7,882 nucleotides of DNA. Source: Coleofasciculus sp. S288. GTDB lineage: Bacteria > Cyanobacteriota > Cyanobacteriia > Cyanobacteriales > Coleofasciculaceae. The DNA is taken from contig JAIUYC010000135.1 in NCBI GenBank assembly GCA_020216575.1, positions 1 through 7,882 on the forward strand, in the 5' to 3' direction. The notes below the pieces were generated by a model. The model was not told the DNA's origin. It ran no database searches and was given only the letters and a program-made list of their open reading frames with translations. Of this stretch, positions 1-5,637 are shown piece by piece. The stretch's first letter is position 1. The number at the start of each line of letters is the position of its first letter. The position numbers and the translations under genes were made by a program.

Positions 1-31
1 ATAGATAACAGGCGATCAACTTTGCTGCTGT

Positions 32-47
32 GCGATCGCGCGATCGC
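32..47. repeat. Two directly abutting HIP1 octamers
   Basis: Two copies of GCGATCGC lie end to end (32-39 and 40-47). HIP1 is the highly iterated palindrome of many cyanobacterial genomes. Nine further copies were seen by eye at 583, 4246, 4479, 4673, 5430, 6368, 6749, 7207 and 7721. The site contains GATC and CGATCG, which are methylation targets in cyanobacteria (established knowledge). I see no other function for the pair here. Confidence 0.9.
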
Positions 48-104
48 ATTTTGGCAATTGTCGCAGATCGCCCTTTCTAAAAAACAATCACCCAAATCAT
101 AACA

Positions 105-572
105 ATGAAACACTCCGAATGGCTCCGCCTCCAAGCTGAGGGCGACAGGATTGTTGCGTCTTTACGAGGCGATGGGTTCAACTGCCGCAAACAACCACGC
201 CGCTTGTCTTGGTATCTTTGCAAAGGCTCTGTTTCTTACACCTTGACTTGGCTACCAGCACCAGTGCGTGAATGGAGCTTATTACCGAATGATGAAACGC
301 CAAACAGAGTGCAACTTTTAGCTCAAATTCATTCTATTTTGGAGCATCGGGGCTGCGGTCGAATAGCAGACCCATCCCCACATTCAACGCAACGCTTCTG
401 GAATCAAAAGAATTATCCCTGGACACTGGTTAGGTTGTTGCCGAATGCTCAACACTATACGGTTGGTCGCTTCTACAGCCGCACGGAAGCGGAAAATCAT
501 AAGCGATTTCTTGGTAAGTGGATGCCTGCTGCTGAATTCGAGGTTATATTTGATTCTGATGGGATGACTTAG
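105..572 (+). CDS. Hypothetical protein, 155 aa, cyanobacterial type
   Basis: An unrecognised 155-residue soluble protein with no signal peptide or membrane segment. It is rich in Trp (about seven) and Arg/His, with Cys at about 27, 39 and 84. The C-terminal third (about residues 117-150) reads as a compact strand-helix-strand: YTVGRFYSRTEAENHKRF, a short linker, then a hydrophobic strand ending in FEVIFD. The RxxAExHxRFL-type helix followed by a strand reminds me of a small C-terminal module in cyanobacterial hypothetical proteins, but I cannot name a family and assign no function. ATG at 105 is the first start in the frame. No strong Shine-Dalgarno precedes it (upstream is A/C-rich), so the start is only moderately sure. 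It stands alone on this strand: the next gene converges on it. A HIP1 site lies 11 bases past the stop. Confidence 0.7.
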   Translation: MKHSEWLRLQAEGDRIVASLRGDGFNCRKQPRRLSWYLCKGSVSYTLTWLPAPVREWSLLPNDETPNRVQLLAQIHSILEHRGCGRIADPSPHSTQRFWNQKNYPWTLVRLLPNAQHYTVGRFYSRTEAENHKRFLGKWMPAAEFEVIFDSDGMT

Positions 573-635
573 CCTACGAGAGGCGATCGCACTTCTAGAA
601 TAGTGAGGGAGATTTTGTGTGCGATCAACTGAATC

Positions 636-676
636 AAAAAAGCCTCAAACTCTAGGTGAGTAAGAGCTTGAGGCTT
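636..676 (-). terminator. Rho-independent terminator of the helical-repeat gene
   Basis: Arms AAGCCTCAAACTCT (640-653) and AGAGCTTGAGGCTT (663-676) pair over 14 positions with one mismatch around a 9-base loop. Read on the minus strand, the stem is followed by six T (A-run 636-641). This is the expected arrangement for ending transcription of the minus-strand gene whose stop is at 727. On the plus strand the stem is followed by CTTAAAGG without a U-run, so it is a poorer terminator for the gene ending at 572. Confidence 0.85.
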
Positions 677-726
677 CTTAAAGGTAAAAATTATCAGATG
701 CGATAGTCGAGAGTGCGGAATGCAGA

Positions 727-2085
727 TTACAAAGCTAGCGACAGAGGTAAAATAGTCGGCTTTCCAAAAAGACCATTAGGAATTTTCAACTTTAAATCTT
801 TTGCTTCCACAGGTATATCAAACACAATGGAAATATTTTTCTGCAACCCAGGCTGAACTTCAGTTGCCATGAATTTAGCACTTTTATCTCCTGACATCAT
901 TAATGCTGTGCTTCCAGAGGATGATTCACTAAATTCTCGATCTTCCGCATCAACGAGATTTATTCCTGATGAAAATATCGTATGAGTCTTTTTATCATCA
1001 TTTCTTACTATCAACCGAATAATTACAAATTTACCATCAGCCTTAGTTTCACTAAATGTGTCATTAATGTAATCTTGGTATTCTACCAAATCAACAACAT
1101 AAGTAAGATTGTTCACTAATGCTGCTGCAACTAGTTTTCCTCTATGGTTAATAGAAACAAGATTTTTGAAACTTGCTATAAACTCTTGTTTTTCTCTTAA
1201 AACTCTTTCTTGCTCCCTCTGCTTCGCAAGAACTTGTTGCCTGATTGCTTCCTCACACTCACTAATTTTATCCTGCGCCTGTTGAAAGGCTAGTGTTTCC
1301 TGTGGTACAAGCTTCAAAGAAGCTACAGCTTCTGCGAAATGACCACGATTGTATTTATCAATACCTTCTTGAAGGAGAAACACAGCCAATGAATCGCGAT
1401 ACTCAAGCATTTTTTGCTGAGCCTTTGCATATATTTCTGAGCTTTGTGGTATTCCCTCCAAAGTTGAGATTGCTCTCTTAAAATCATGGCTAGCAGCATA
1501 ATGAGCTGATTGCTCCACCAATCTTCTTTCTTGTTGTCTTTGTTTTTCAATAGTCTGTTGCTTGATTGTTTTCTCGCACTCAATAATTTTGGATTGAGCC
1601 TCTGTATATAGTTCAGAAGTTTGAGGTATTTTTCTAAGAAGAATAATTGCTCTTTCCAACTCATTTGCAAGAACATGATTACCCGCTTGTTCTACCCATG
1701 TTTTTTCTTGCTGTCTTTGTTTTTCAAAAGCTTGTTGCCTGATTGCTTTCTCGAACTCAATAATTTTTGTTCGAGCTTGAGGATAGACTTGCGTTCCCTC
1801 TGGGATACGTTTTAAATCAGCTAATGCTTCATTAAAACGACCATTGTGGTACTTATTATCTGCCTCTTGAAGCAGTTTAACAGCAAGGGCATTGCGGTAT
1901 TCAATAATTTTTTGTTGAGCCTCTGCGTATAGTTCAGACTTTTGTGGTATTACCTCCAAAGTTGAGATTGCTCTCTTAAAATCATTTTTGCTGGCGTAAT
2001 TGTCAGCCTGCGATAAGGAATAGCCGTAAAGTTTAACTTGAGTTTGATTTAAAAAAGATTGAATTTTTTCATTTAAATTCCCCAT
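727..2085 (-). CDS. Helical-repeat (TPR-like) protein with C-terminal DUF4352-like domain
   Basis: The product is 452 aa from the start chosen here. An ATG 24 bases further upstream (2109) is also in frame. The ATG at 2085 is preferred because GAAGGAG (2091-2097) lies five bases before it, inside the would-be longer N-terminus. The N-terminal two thirds hold five degenerate helical repeats of about 48-60 residues. Each has a core like DFKRAISTLExIPQxSExY followed by AQxKIxExxxxI; repeats 2, 3 and 5 continue into charged coiled-coil stretches such as EKQRQQE. Repeats 1 and 4 resemble each other most, as do 2 and 5. The last ~140 residues form a beta-rich domain (GKFVIIRLIVRND, then VQPGLQKNISIVFDIP), typical of DUF4352/telokin-like immunoglobulin-fold domains. 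No signal peptide or transmembrane segment is seen, so it is probably cytoplasmic or peripherally attached. The gene is visibly more AT-rich than its neighbours and has no HIP1 site. The TPR-like architecture suggests protein-protein contacts; the partner is unknown. Confidence 0.85.
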   Translation of the reverse strand: MGNLNEKIQSFLNQTQVKLYGYSLSQADNYASKNDFKRAISTLEVIPQKSELYAEAQQKIIEYRNALAVKLLQEADNKYHNGRFNEALADLKRIPEGTQVYPQARTKIIEFEKAIRQQAFEKQRQQEKTWVEQAGNHVLANELERAIILLRKIPQTSELYTEAQSKIIECEKTIKQQTIEKQRQQERRLVEQSAHYAASHDFKRAISTLEGIPQSSEIYAKAQQKMLEYRDSLAVFLLQEGIDKYNRGHFAEAVASLKLVPQETLAFQQAQDKISECEEAIRQQVLAKQREQERVLREKQEFIASFKNLVSINHRGKLVAAALVNNLTYVVDLVEYQDYINDTFSETKADGKFVIIRLIVRNDDKKTHTIFSSGINLVDAEDREFSESSSGSTALMMSGDKSAKFMATEVQPGLQKNISIVFDIPVEAKDLKLKIPNGLFGKPTILPLSLAL

Positions 2086-2338
2086 AAATTCTCCTTCGAT
2101 AAAAGCCAAACAACACTTTAATTAATAGATAACTAAAAAGTGAATATCGAATCTACCGAGAATTTACTGAATCTTGGCTCTATCAATAAAAAGGGCATAG
2201 GTGAAAGTACCGAGAAGACCGACAGAGCGATCACAACTAACTAATTTTTCTCCCCAGCGAAGTCGGCACTCTTCTCTGCTGCCCTAAGCTACCTACTTAT
2301 CCAAGCTGTTTGAATTGTTGCAACAGAGTATTGTGGCG
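2086..2338. other. Leader/intergenic region upstream of the helical-repeat gene
   Basis: No open frame of note. The AT-rich part next to the minus-strand gene should contain its promoter: on the minus strand, TATTAATT-like sequence around 2119-2127 could be a -10 box, but no convincing -35 was found. A 9-base direct repeat TACCGAGAA occurs at 2154-2162 and 2208-2216. I see nothing else to annotate. Confidence 0.4.
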
Positions 2339-2372
2339 AGATTCAGGTCACGGAACTCCGTGACCTGAATCT
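2339..2372. repeat. Perfect 16-bp palindrome with 2-base loop
   Basis: AGATTCAGGTCACGGA (2339-2354) is followed by AC and then its exact reverse complement (2357-2372). No U-run follows on either strand, so a simple intrinsic terminator is unlikely. It lies about 250 bases from any gene. A perfect palindrome of this form in an intergenic region fits an interspersed palindromic repeat of the kind scattered in cyanobacterial genomes. Copies elsewhere in the genome would prove it and cannot be seen from here. Confidence 0.75.
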
Positions 2373-2464
2373 GAGGATGCATGAATCTTCAGGGCTTTGC
2401 AAGATTGACGGATTATTATGCCTTATTCTAAGACACAAATTTTTGATGATTTGTGATAATTCTA

Positions 2465-2496
2465 TTGACATTACCAACCAATGAGGCTGTTATAAT
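2465..2496 (+). promoter_or_regulatory. Candidate sigma-70-type promoter, plus strand
   Basis: A consensus -35 hexamer TTGACA (2465-2470) and a consensus -10 TATAAT (2491-2496) occur in the same orientation. The -10 is extended by TGT (2488-2490). The spacer is 20 bases, longer than the usual 16-18, but an extended -10 can compensate. The start would fall near 2503, about 365 bases before proS. It could therefore drive proS with a long leader, or a separate RNA antisense to the small minus-strand gene at 2596-2727. No competing strong promoter was seen nearer to proS: GATAAT at 2838-2843 lacks a properly spaced -35. Confidence 0.5.
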
Positions 2497-2507
2497 AACG
2501 ACATAAC

Positions 2508-2544
2508 AAAAAAAAGAGCCAAGCAATTGTCATTTGCTTGGCTC
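2508..2544 (-). terminator. Strong intrinsic terminator of the 43-codon minus-strand gene
   Basis: GAGCCAAGCAA (2516-2526) and TTGCTTGGCTC (2534-2544) are perfect 11-bp arms around a 7-base loop. On the minus strand the stem is followed directly by eight T (A-run 2508-2515), a textbook Rho-independent terminator. No larger gene lies upstream on that strand, so it implies a short transcript ending here, most simply that of the small ORF ending at 2596. On the plus strand the same hairpin would lie in the first ~40 bases of any RNA started near 2503, with no U-run after it. Confidence 0.85.
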
Positions 2545-2595
2545 GGTGCAGAAAACTAAATTAGCTGGTAGATGCGCCTGTAAAGAGCAACCCTT

Positions 2596-2727
2596 TTATT
2601 GAAGAGTGATAAGGATGGCAACCGCACACTCAATCAATTCAGGATTCTCGATATGGACAGGGGCGATAGATAACACCAGCAGGGCGCTGATGAGCAGGAG
2701 GAAAAACAACTTATTTCTTCTGTTCAT
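2596..2727 (-). CDS. Probable small membrane or secreted peptide, 43 aa
   Basis: A 43-codon frame begins MNRRNKLFFLLLISALLVLS and continues with a short polar segment (APVHIENPELIEC) and a second hydrophobic tail (AVAILITL) ending in Gln before TAA. Positive residues followed by a 15-residue hydrophobic core look like a signal peptide or membrane anchor. Support for a real gene: a perfect terminator starts about 50 bases past the stop on the same strand, and a GAGGA element lies upstream. That GAGGA is better spaced for another ATG nearby (MQNR then TGA), whose stop overlaps this start as ATGA, so translational coupling is possible. A promoter could be TTTACG and GATAAG with a 16-base gap on the minus strand (about 2763-2790), which is weak. 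I do not recognise the family. It could be a chance ORF inside an RNA gene. Confidence 0.5.
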   Translation of the reverse strand: MNRRNKLFFLLLISALLVLSIAPVHIENPELIECAVAILITLQ

Positions 2728-2867
2728 CGGTTTTGCATTTTTATCCTCATAATAGAACTGTCTACTAGCTTATCTCACAAAAGCTGTACTCGTAAAGCTG
2801 CTGAAGCGTTGCAACCAATGTTCTAGACTGGAATGGCGATAATCCAGTTAGAGAAAGGGAACATACG

Positions 2868-4793
2868 ATGCGACTGTCAAGAATGCTTTTCGTCACCCTG
2901 CGGGAAGACCCAGCAGAAGCGGAAATCCCCAGTCACAAACTACTACTCCGCGCAGGCTACATTCGTCGCATCGGTAGCGGGATTTACGCCTATCTCCCCT
3001 TAATGTGGCGCGTACTGCAAAAAGTCTCCCAAATCGTGCGCGAGGAGATGAATGCCACAGGTGCTCAAGAATGTCTGCTACCCCAGTTGCAACCCTCAGA
3101 ATTGTGGAAAGAGTCGGGACGCTGGGATACCTACACCAAAGCCGAAGGCATCATGTTCGCCTTCCAAGACAGGCAAGAGCGAGAAGTGGCACTCGGTCCC
3201 ACCCATGAAGAGGTTATCACGACGATCGCTCGTGACATGATTCGCTCCTACCGCCAACTGCCTTTAAACCTGTACCAAATTCAAACCAAATTCCGGGATG
3301 AAATTCGCCCTCGCTTCGGACTGATGCGCGGTCGGGAATTCATCATGAAAGACGCCTACTCCTTCCATACCGATGAAGAGAGCCTGAAAAAGACGTATCA
3401 GGATATGTACCAAGCGTACAGTAATATGCTGCGTCGCGCTGGTCTGAAATTCCGACCTGTAGAAGCAGACTCCGGGGCAATTGGCGGTTCGGGTTCCACC
3501 GAGTTCATGATATTGGCAGAAGCGGGAGAAGATGAGGTTCTCTACACCGAAGATGGTCAGTACTCTGCCAACGTAGAAAAAGCAGTATCCTTACCACCCG
3601 ATGCCGAACCCTCACCGTTTACCACCTACGAAAAACGCGACACCCCCAACACCCCAACCATTGACTCCTTGTGTGAGTTCCTGAAATGCTCACCCACCCA
3701 AATCGTGAAAAACGTCCTCTACCAAGCCGTCTATGACAATGGCATGACGGTACTCGTGCTAGTGAGCATCCGAGGCGACCAAGATGTGAACGAGGTGAAG
3801 CTGAATAACGAGCTGGTGAAACTGGCAGAGCAGTACAATGCCAAAACCCTCCTCTCGCTAACCGTACCCGATGCCGCAGCTCAACAAAAATGGGCATCGA
3901 AACCGCTACCTCTAGGCTACATTGCCCCAGACCTCGCAGACGATTACATCAGAATCACCCCCCCTAACCCCCCCTTACTAAGGGGGGGAACAGGAAGCGG
4001 GGAAGTTGCGCCCTCAGTAACGGGGGGAACAGAAGCAAGTCCCCAGTCCGGAACCTCCCCCCTTGATAAGGGGGGGACGGGGGGGGTCATCCCTCAATTT
4101 TTGCGGTTGGTGGATAAGACAGCCATTGAGCTGAAAAACTTCGTCACCGGTTCCAACGAATCCGGCTATCACGTCGTTGGGGCGAACTGGGGCGACCAAT
4201 TCCAGTTACCGAAATTAGTGGTCGATGTAAGGAAGGCTAAAATAGGCGATCGCGCCATCCATAACCCCAGTCAAACTCTCCAAAGCGCACGCGGTATCGA
4301 AGCAGGGCATATCTTCCAATTAGGAACAAAATACTCCAAAGCGATGGGTGCCACCTACACCAGCGAGTCAGGCGAAGAACTTCCTCTCTATATGGGATGT
4401 TACGGTGTCGGAGTGTCGCGTCTTGCTCAGGCAGCTGTCGAGCAATCCTATGACAAAGATGGAATAATCTGGCCTGTTGCGATCGCACCTTACCATGCCA
4501 TCATCACCGTTCCCAATGTCAGCGACCAACAGCAAATGGAGGTAGCCGAAAAACTCTACACCGAACTCAACCAAGCAGGTATCGAAACCCTCCTCGATGA
4601 CCGCGACGAACGCGCTGGTGTTAAGTTCAAAGATGCCGACTTAATCGGGATTCCCTACCGGATTGTAACGGGGCGATCGCTCAAAGACGGCAAATTAGAA
4701 GTTGTCGAACGAGCCACCAAAAAATCTCAGGACATTCCCCTGGATGAAGTAGTATCCACACTGAAGCAGTGGATTGACGCCGCTGTGCAATAA
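2868..4793 (+). CDS. proS: Prolyl-tRNA synthetase (EC 6.1.1.15)
   Basis: Class II synthetase that activates proline with ATP and charges tRNA-Pro in the cytoplasm; essential for translation. At 641 aa it has the long bacterial layout: catalytic core, editing insertion (INS, YbaK-like) domain, rest of the core, then anticodon-binding domain. Visible motifs are GPTHEEV (110-116); motif 2, [17 protein letters not shown] (from 142); and motif 3, [10 protein letters not shown] (510-519). The C-terminal ~100 residues match the anticodon-binding fold. The INS domain keeps Lys281 in IVKN and His435 in GYHVVGANW, positions that family knowledge ties to clearing Ala-tRNA-Pro. Between these, about residues 365-407 are low-complexity Pro/Gly/Thr sequence encoded by a palindromic repeat. 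Without it the protein would be about 597 aa, close to the usual ~600 for cyanobacteria. AAGGGA lies upstream of the ATG. The gene is monocistronic, facing a convergent neighbour. Confidence 0.97.
   Translation: MRLSRMLFVTLREDPAEAEIPSHKLLLRAGYIRRIGSGIYAYLPLMWRVLQKVSQIVREEMNATGAQECLLPQLQPSELWKESGRWDTYTKAEGIMFAFQDRQEREVALGPTHEEVITTIARDMIRSYRQLPLNLYQIQTKFRDEIRPRFGLMRGREFIMKDAYSFHTDEESLKKTYQDMYQAYSNMLRRAGLKFRPVEADSGAIGGSGSTEFMILAEAGEDEVLYTEDGQYSANVEKAVSLPPDAEPSPFTTYEKRDTPNTPTIDSLCEFLKCSPTQIVKNVLYQAVYDNGMTVLVLVSIRGDQDVNEVKLNNELVKLAEQYNAKTLLSLTVPDAAAQQKWASKPLPLGYIAPDLADDYIRITPPNPPLLRGGTGSGEVAPSVTGGTEASPQSGTSPLDKGGTGGVIPQFLRLVDKTAIELKNFVTGSNESGYHVVGANWGDQFQLPKLVVDVRKAKIGDRAIHNPSQTLQSARGIEAGHIFQLGTKYSKAMGATYTSESGEELPLYMGCYGVGVSRLAQAAVEQSYDKDGIIWPVAIAPYHAIITVPNVSDQQQMEVAEKLYTELNQAGIETLLDDRDERAGVKFKDADLIGIPYRIVTGRSLKDGKLEVVERATKKSQDIPLDEVVSTLKQWIDAAVQ
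3958..4086. repeat. MITE/palindromic repeat inserted in frame within proS
   Basis: About 129 bp bounded by C-runs on the left and G-runs on the right. The outer ~35 bases form imperfect inverted repeats: the left half runs CCCCCCCTAACCCCCCCTTA into a G-run, and the right half is its near reverse complement (4054-4086). Each end is itself a small palindrome around TTACTAAG (3975-3982) and TTGATAAG (4063-4070). The host trinucleotide TCA flanks both sides (3955-3957 and 4087-4089), a candidate 3-bp target duplication. The length is a multiple of three and this frame has no stop, so it adds 43 codons (reading NPPLLRGG near the left end and SPLDKGG near the right). No transposase is encoded, so it fits a non-autonomous element of a type I associate with filamentous cyanobacteria. 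Family name and copy number cannot be determined here. Confidence 0.85.
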
Positions 4794-4803
4794 ACATTTC
4801 CGG

Positions 4804-4872
4804 CAGATCCCCGACTTCTGAATCCAATTCATGTAGCAGCATCAGGGTTTCAACAAAGAAGTCGGGGATCTG
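4804..4872. repeat. Palindromic repeat between convergent proS and secreted-protein genes
   Basis: CAGATCCCCGACTTCT (4804-4819) is repeated as its exact reverse complement at 4857-4872, with a 37-base loop. It starts 11 bases after the proS stop and ends 21 bases before the stop of the minus-strand gene at 4894. The 16-bp stem could act as a two-way transcription barrier or 3'-end stabiliser for both mRNAs. The plus side is followed by TGGTCTTTTC, a weak U-run. The AGATCCCCGACTTCT arm resembles a palindrome I recall from many filamentous cyanobacterial genomes, so it is called as an interspersed repeat rather than a dedicated terminator. Confidence 0.75.
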
Positions 4873-4893
4873 AGTGGTCTTTTCAGTACAATG

Positions 4894-5457
4894 TCACTCC
4901 AACTCGAACGAGCTGAAAAACTTTTCAGTATCACTTGATAACTCTTGTTCCCTATCTAAGGGTGTTTCTGTCACTAACTGGTATAATCGTGATCCTACTA
5001 GGTAAGCTCTGTGAATGACTGCTGTTTTTCCAGGAATTTCGATCTTAAACTCCCGACCCGGATAGTTACCTAAACGAATTTCTTCCTCATTCACCAACCT
5101 AACGTTTCTATCCGCGACGAACGCGCTTCTCAGGCTATCTAGAAGTACCTCCGGAGGTAACTCAACCACAGCGCTAGGGAAATCATTATAGGAAACTAAA
5201 TAGGTGATACTGCCTTCCTCTTGGGAGGCAGTGAAACTATAGAAATCAATTGATCCTATGGCGCTCTCCTGAGTTTGTTTTTTCGGTGTAGGCGTAACAG
5301 GCATCAGGACAGTAAAGCCTCCCTGCGAATCGGAAAATGGTTGCCATTGTGACTGCGCTACTTGAACAGACGGTTCCGCCTGAACGGGCATCATGATGGG
5401 ATACCCACTCACTAACAGACCCCACAGAAGCGATCGCAACAAAACTTGGGTTTTCAT
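4894..5457 (-). CDS. Conserved secreted/periplasmic protein of unknown function
   Basis: The 187-residue product has a classical Sec signal peptide: Lys3 and Arg8, the hydrophobic stretch LLWGLLVSGYPIMM, and a probable cleavage after PVQA near residue 27. It should be exported to the periplasm or thylakoid lumen. The mature part (about 160 aa) alternates short strands and loops: WQPFSDSQGGFTVLMP, then IDFYSFTA, ITYLVSYNDFP, the motif NYPGREFKIEIPG, and RAYLVGSRLYQLV before an acidic C-terminal helix (FFSSFELE). The order FxVxMPxxP, YxVxYxDxP, PGREF and RxYxxGxRLYQL recurs in cyanobacterial proteins with a PsbP/DcrB-like look. That resemblance is from memory, and no function is assigned. No cysteines are seen in the mature part. 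AGGAAAGG lies about 11 bases before the ATG, a somewhat long gap. It is divergent from the DUF2993 gene (180-bp shared upstream region) and convergent with proS. Confidence 0.8.
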   Translation of the reverse strand: MKTQVLLRSLLWGLLVSGYPIMMPVQAEPSVQVAQSQWQPFSDSQGGFTVLMPVTPTPKKQTQESAIGSIDFYSFTASQEEGSITYLVSYNDFPSAVVELPPEVLLDSLRSAFVADRNVRLVNEEEIRLGNYPGREFKIEIPGKTAVIHRAYLVGSRLYQLVTETPLDREQELSSDTEKFFSSFELE

Positions 5458-5549
5458 TAATTTTTGTACCTTTCCTAAGGGAAGCAGTTACAGCGTTACA
5501 ACCTAGAGGAGAGGACTGGCAAAAGCCTCTCAACTACTGCTGCATGATA

Positions 5550-5588
5550 ATCAATTCCAGCTAAGTTTTCAGCTAAAGTGTGATTGAT
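5550..5588. promoter_or_regulatory. Possible regulatory site in divergent intergenic region
   Basis: In the 180-bp gap between the divergent genes starting at 5457 and 5638, ATCAAT (5550-5555) and ATTGAT (5583-5588) form an inverted pair. It encloses two direct copies of CAGCTAA (5558-5564 and 5570-5576) spaced 12 bases start to start, about one helical turn. Such an arrangement could be an operator, but hexamers this short may arise by chance. No consensus promoter was identified for either gene. Confidence 0.2.
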
Positions 5589-5637
5589 CTCGGTTAACTA
5601 TCTGCACCATCTAAGGTAGCGATTCAGCCTAGTTCTT

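Noticed and set aside
1323..1815. Open frames of 60-117 codons on both strands within the helical-repeat gene
   Set aside because: They overlap the well-supported gene in other frames, lack ribosome binding sites and give low-complexity Lys/Leu/Phe-rich products typical of AT-rich shadow frames.
2380..2433. A 16-codon plus-strand frame (MNLQGFARL...)
   Set aside because: No ribosome binding site, no supporting signals, and a length easily reached by chance.
2503..2867. T-box or other riboswitch controlling proS
   Set aside because: The only stable hairpin lies at the far 5' end and is oriented as a minus-strand terminator. I saw no T-box consensus, and T-boxes are mainly a Firmicutes feature.
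3005..3897. Several open frames inside proS on both strands
   Set aside because: proS motifs are continuous through this region; the alternative products are Arg/Pro/Ser-rich and lack domains or start signals.
3958..4086. Frameshift or pseudogene in proS at the low-complexity segment
   Set aside because: The reading frame passes through the repeat and resumes exact ProRS sequence (FLRLVDKTA and on to motif 3), so the gene is intact.
3958..4086. Sequencing or assembly artefact from G/C homopolymers
   Set aside because: Possible in principle, but the frame is preserved through several C/G runs and the inverted-repeat design is coherent, so a real insertion is more likely. An error in run length would break the frame.
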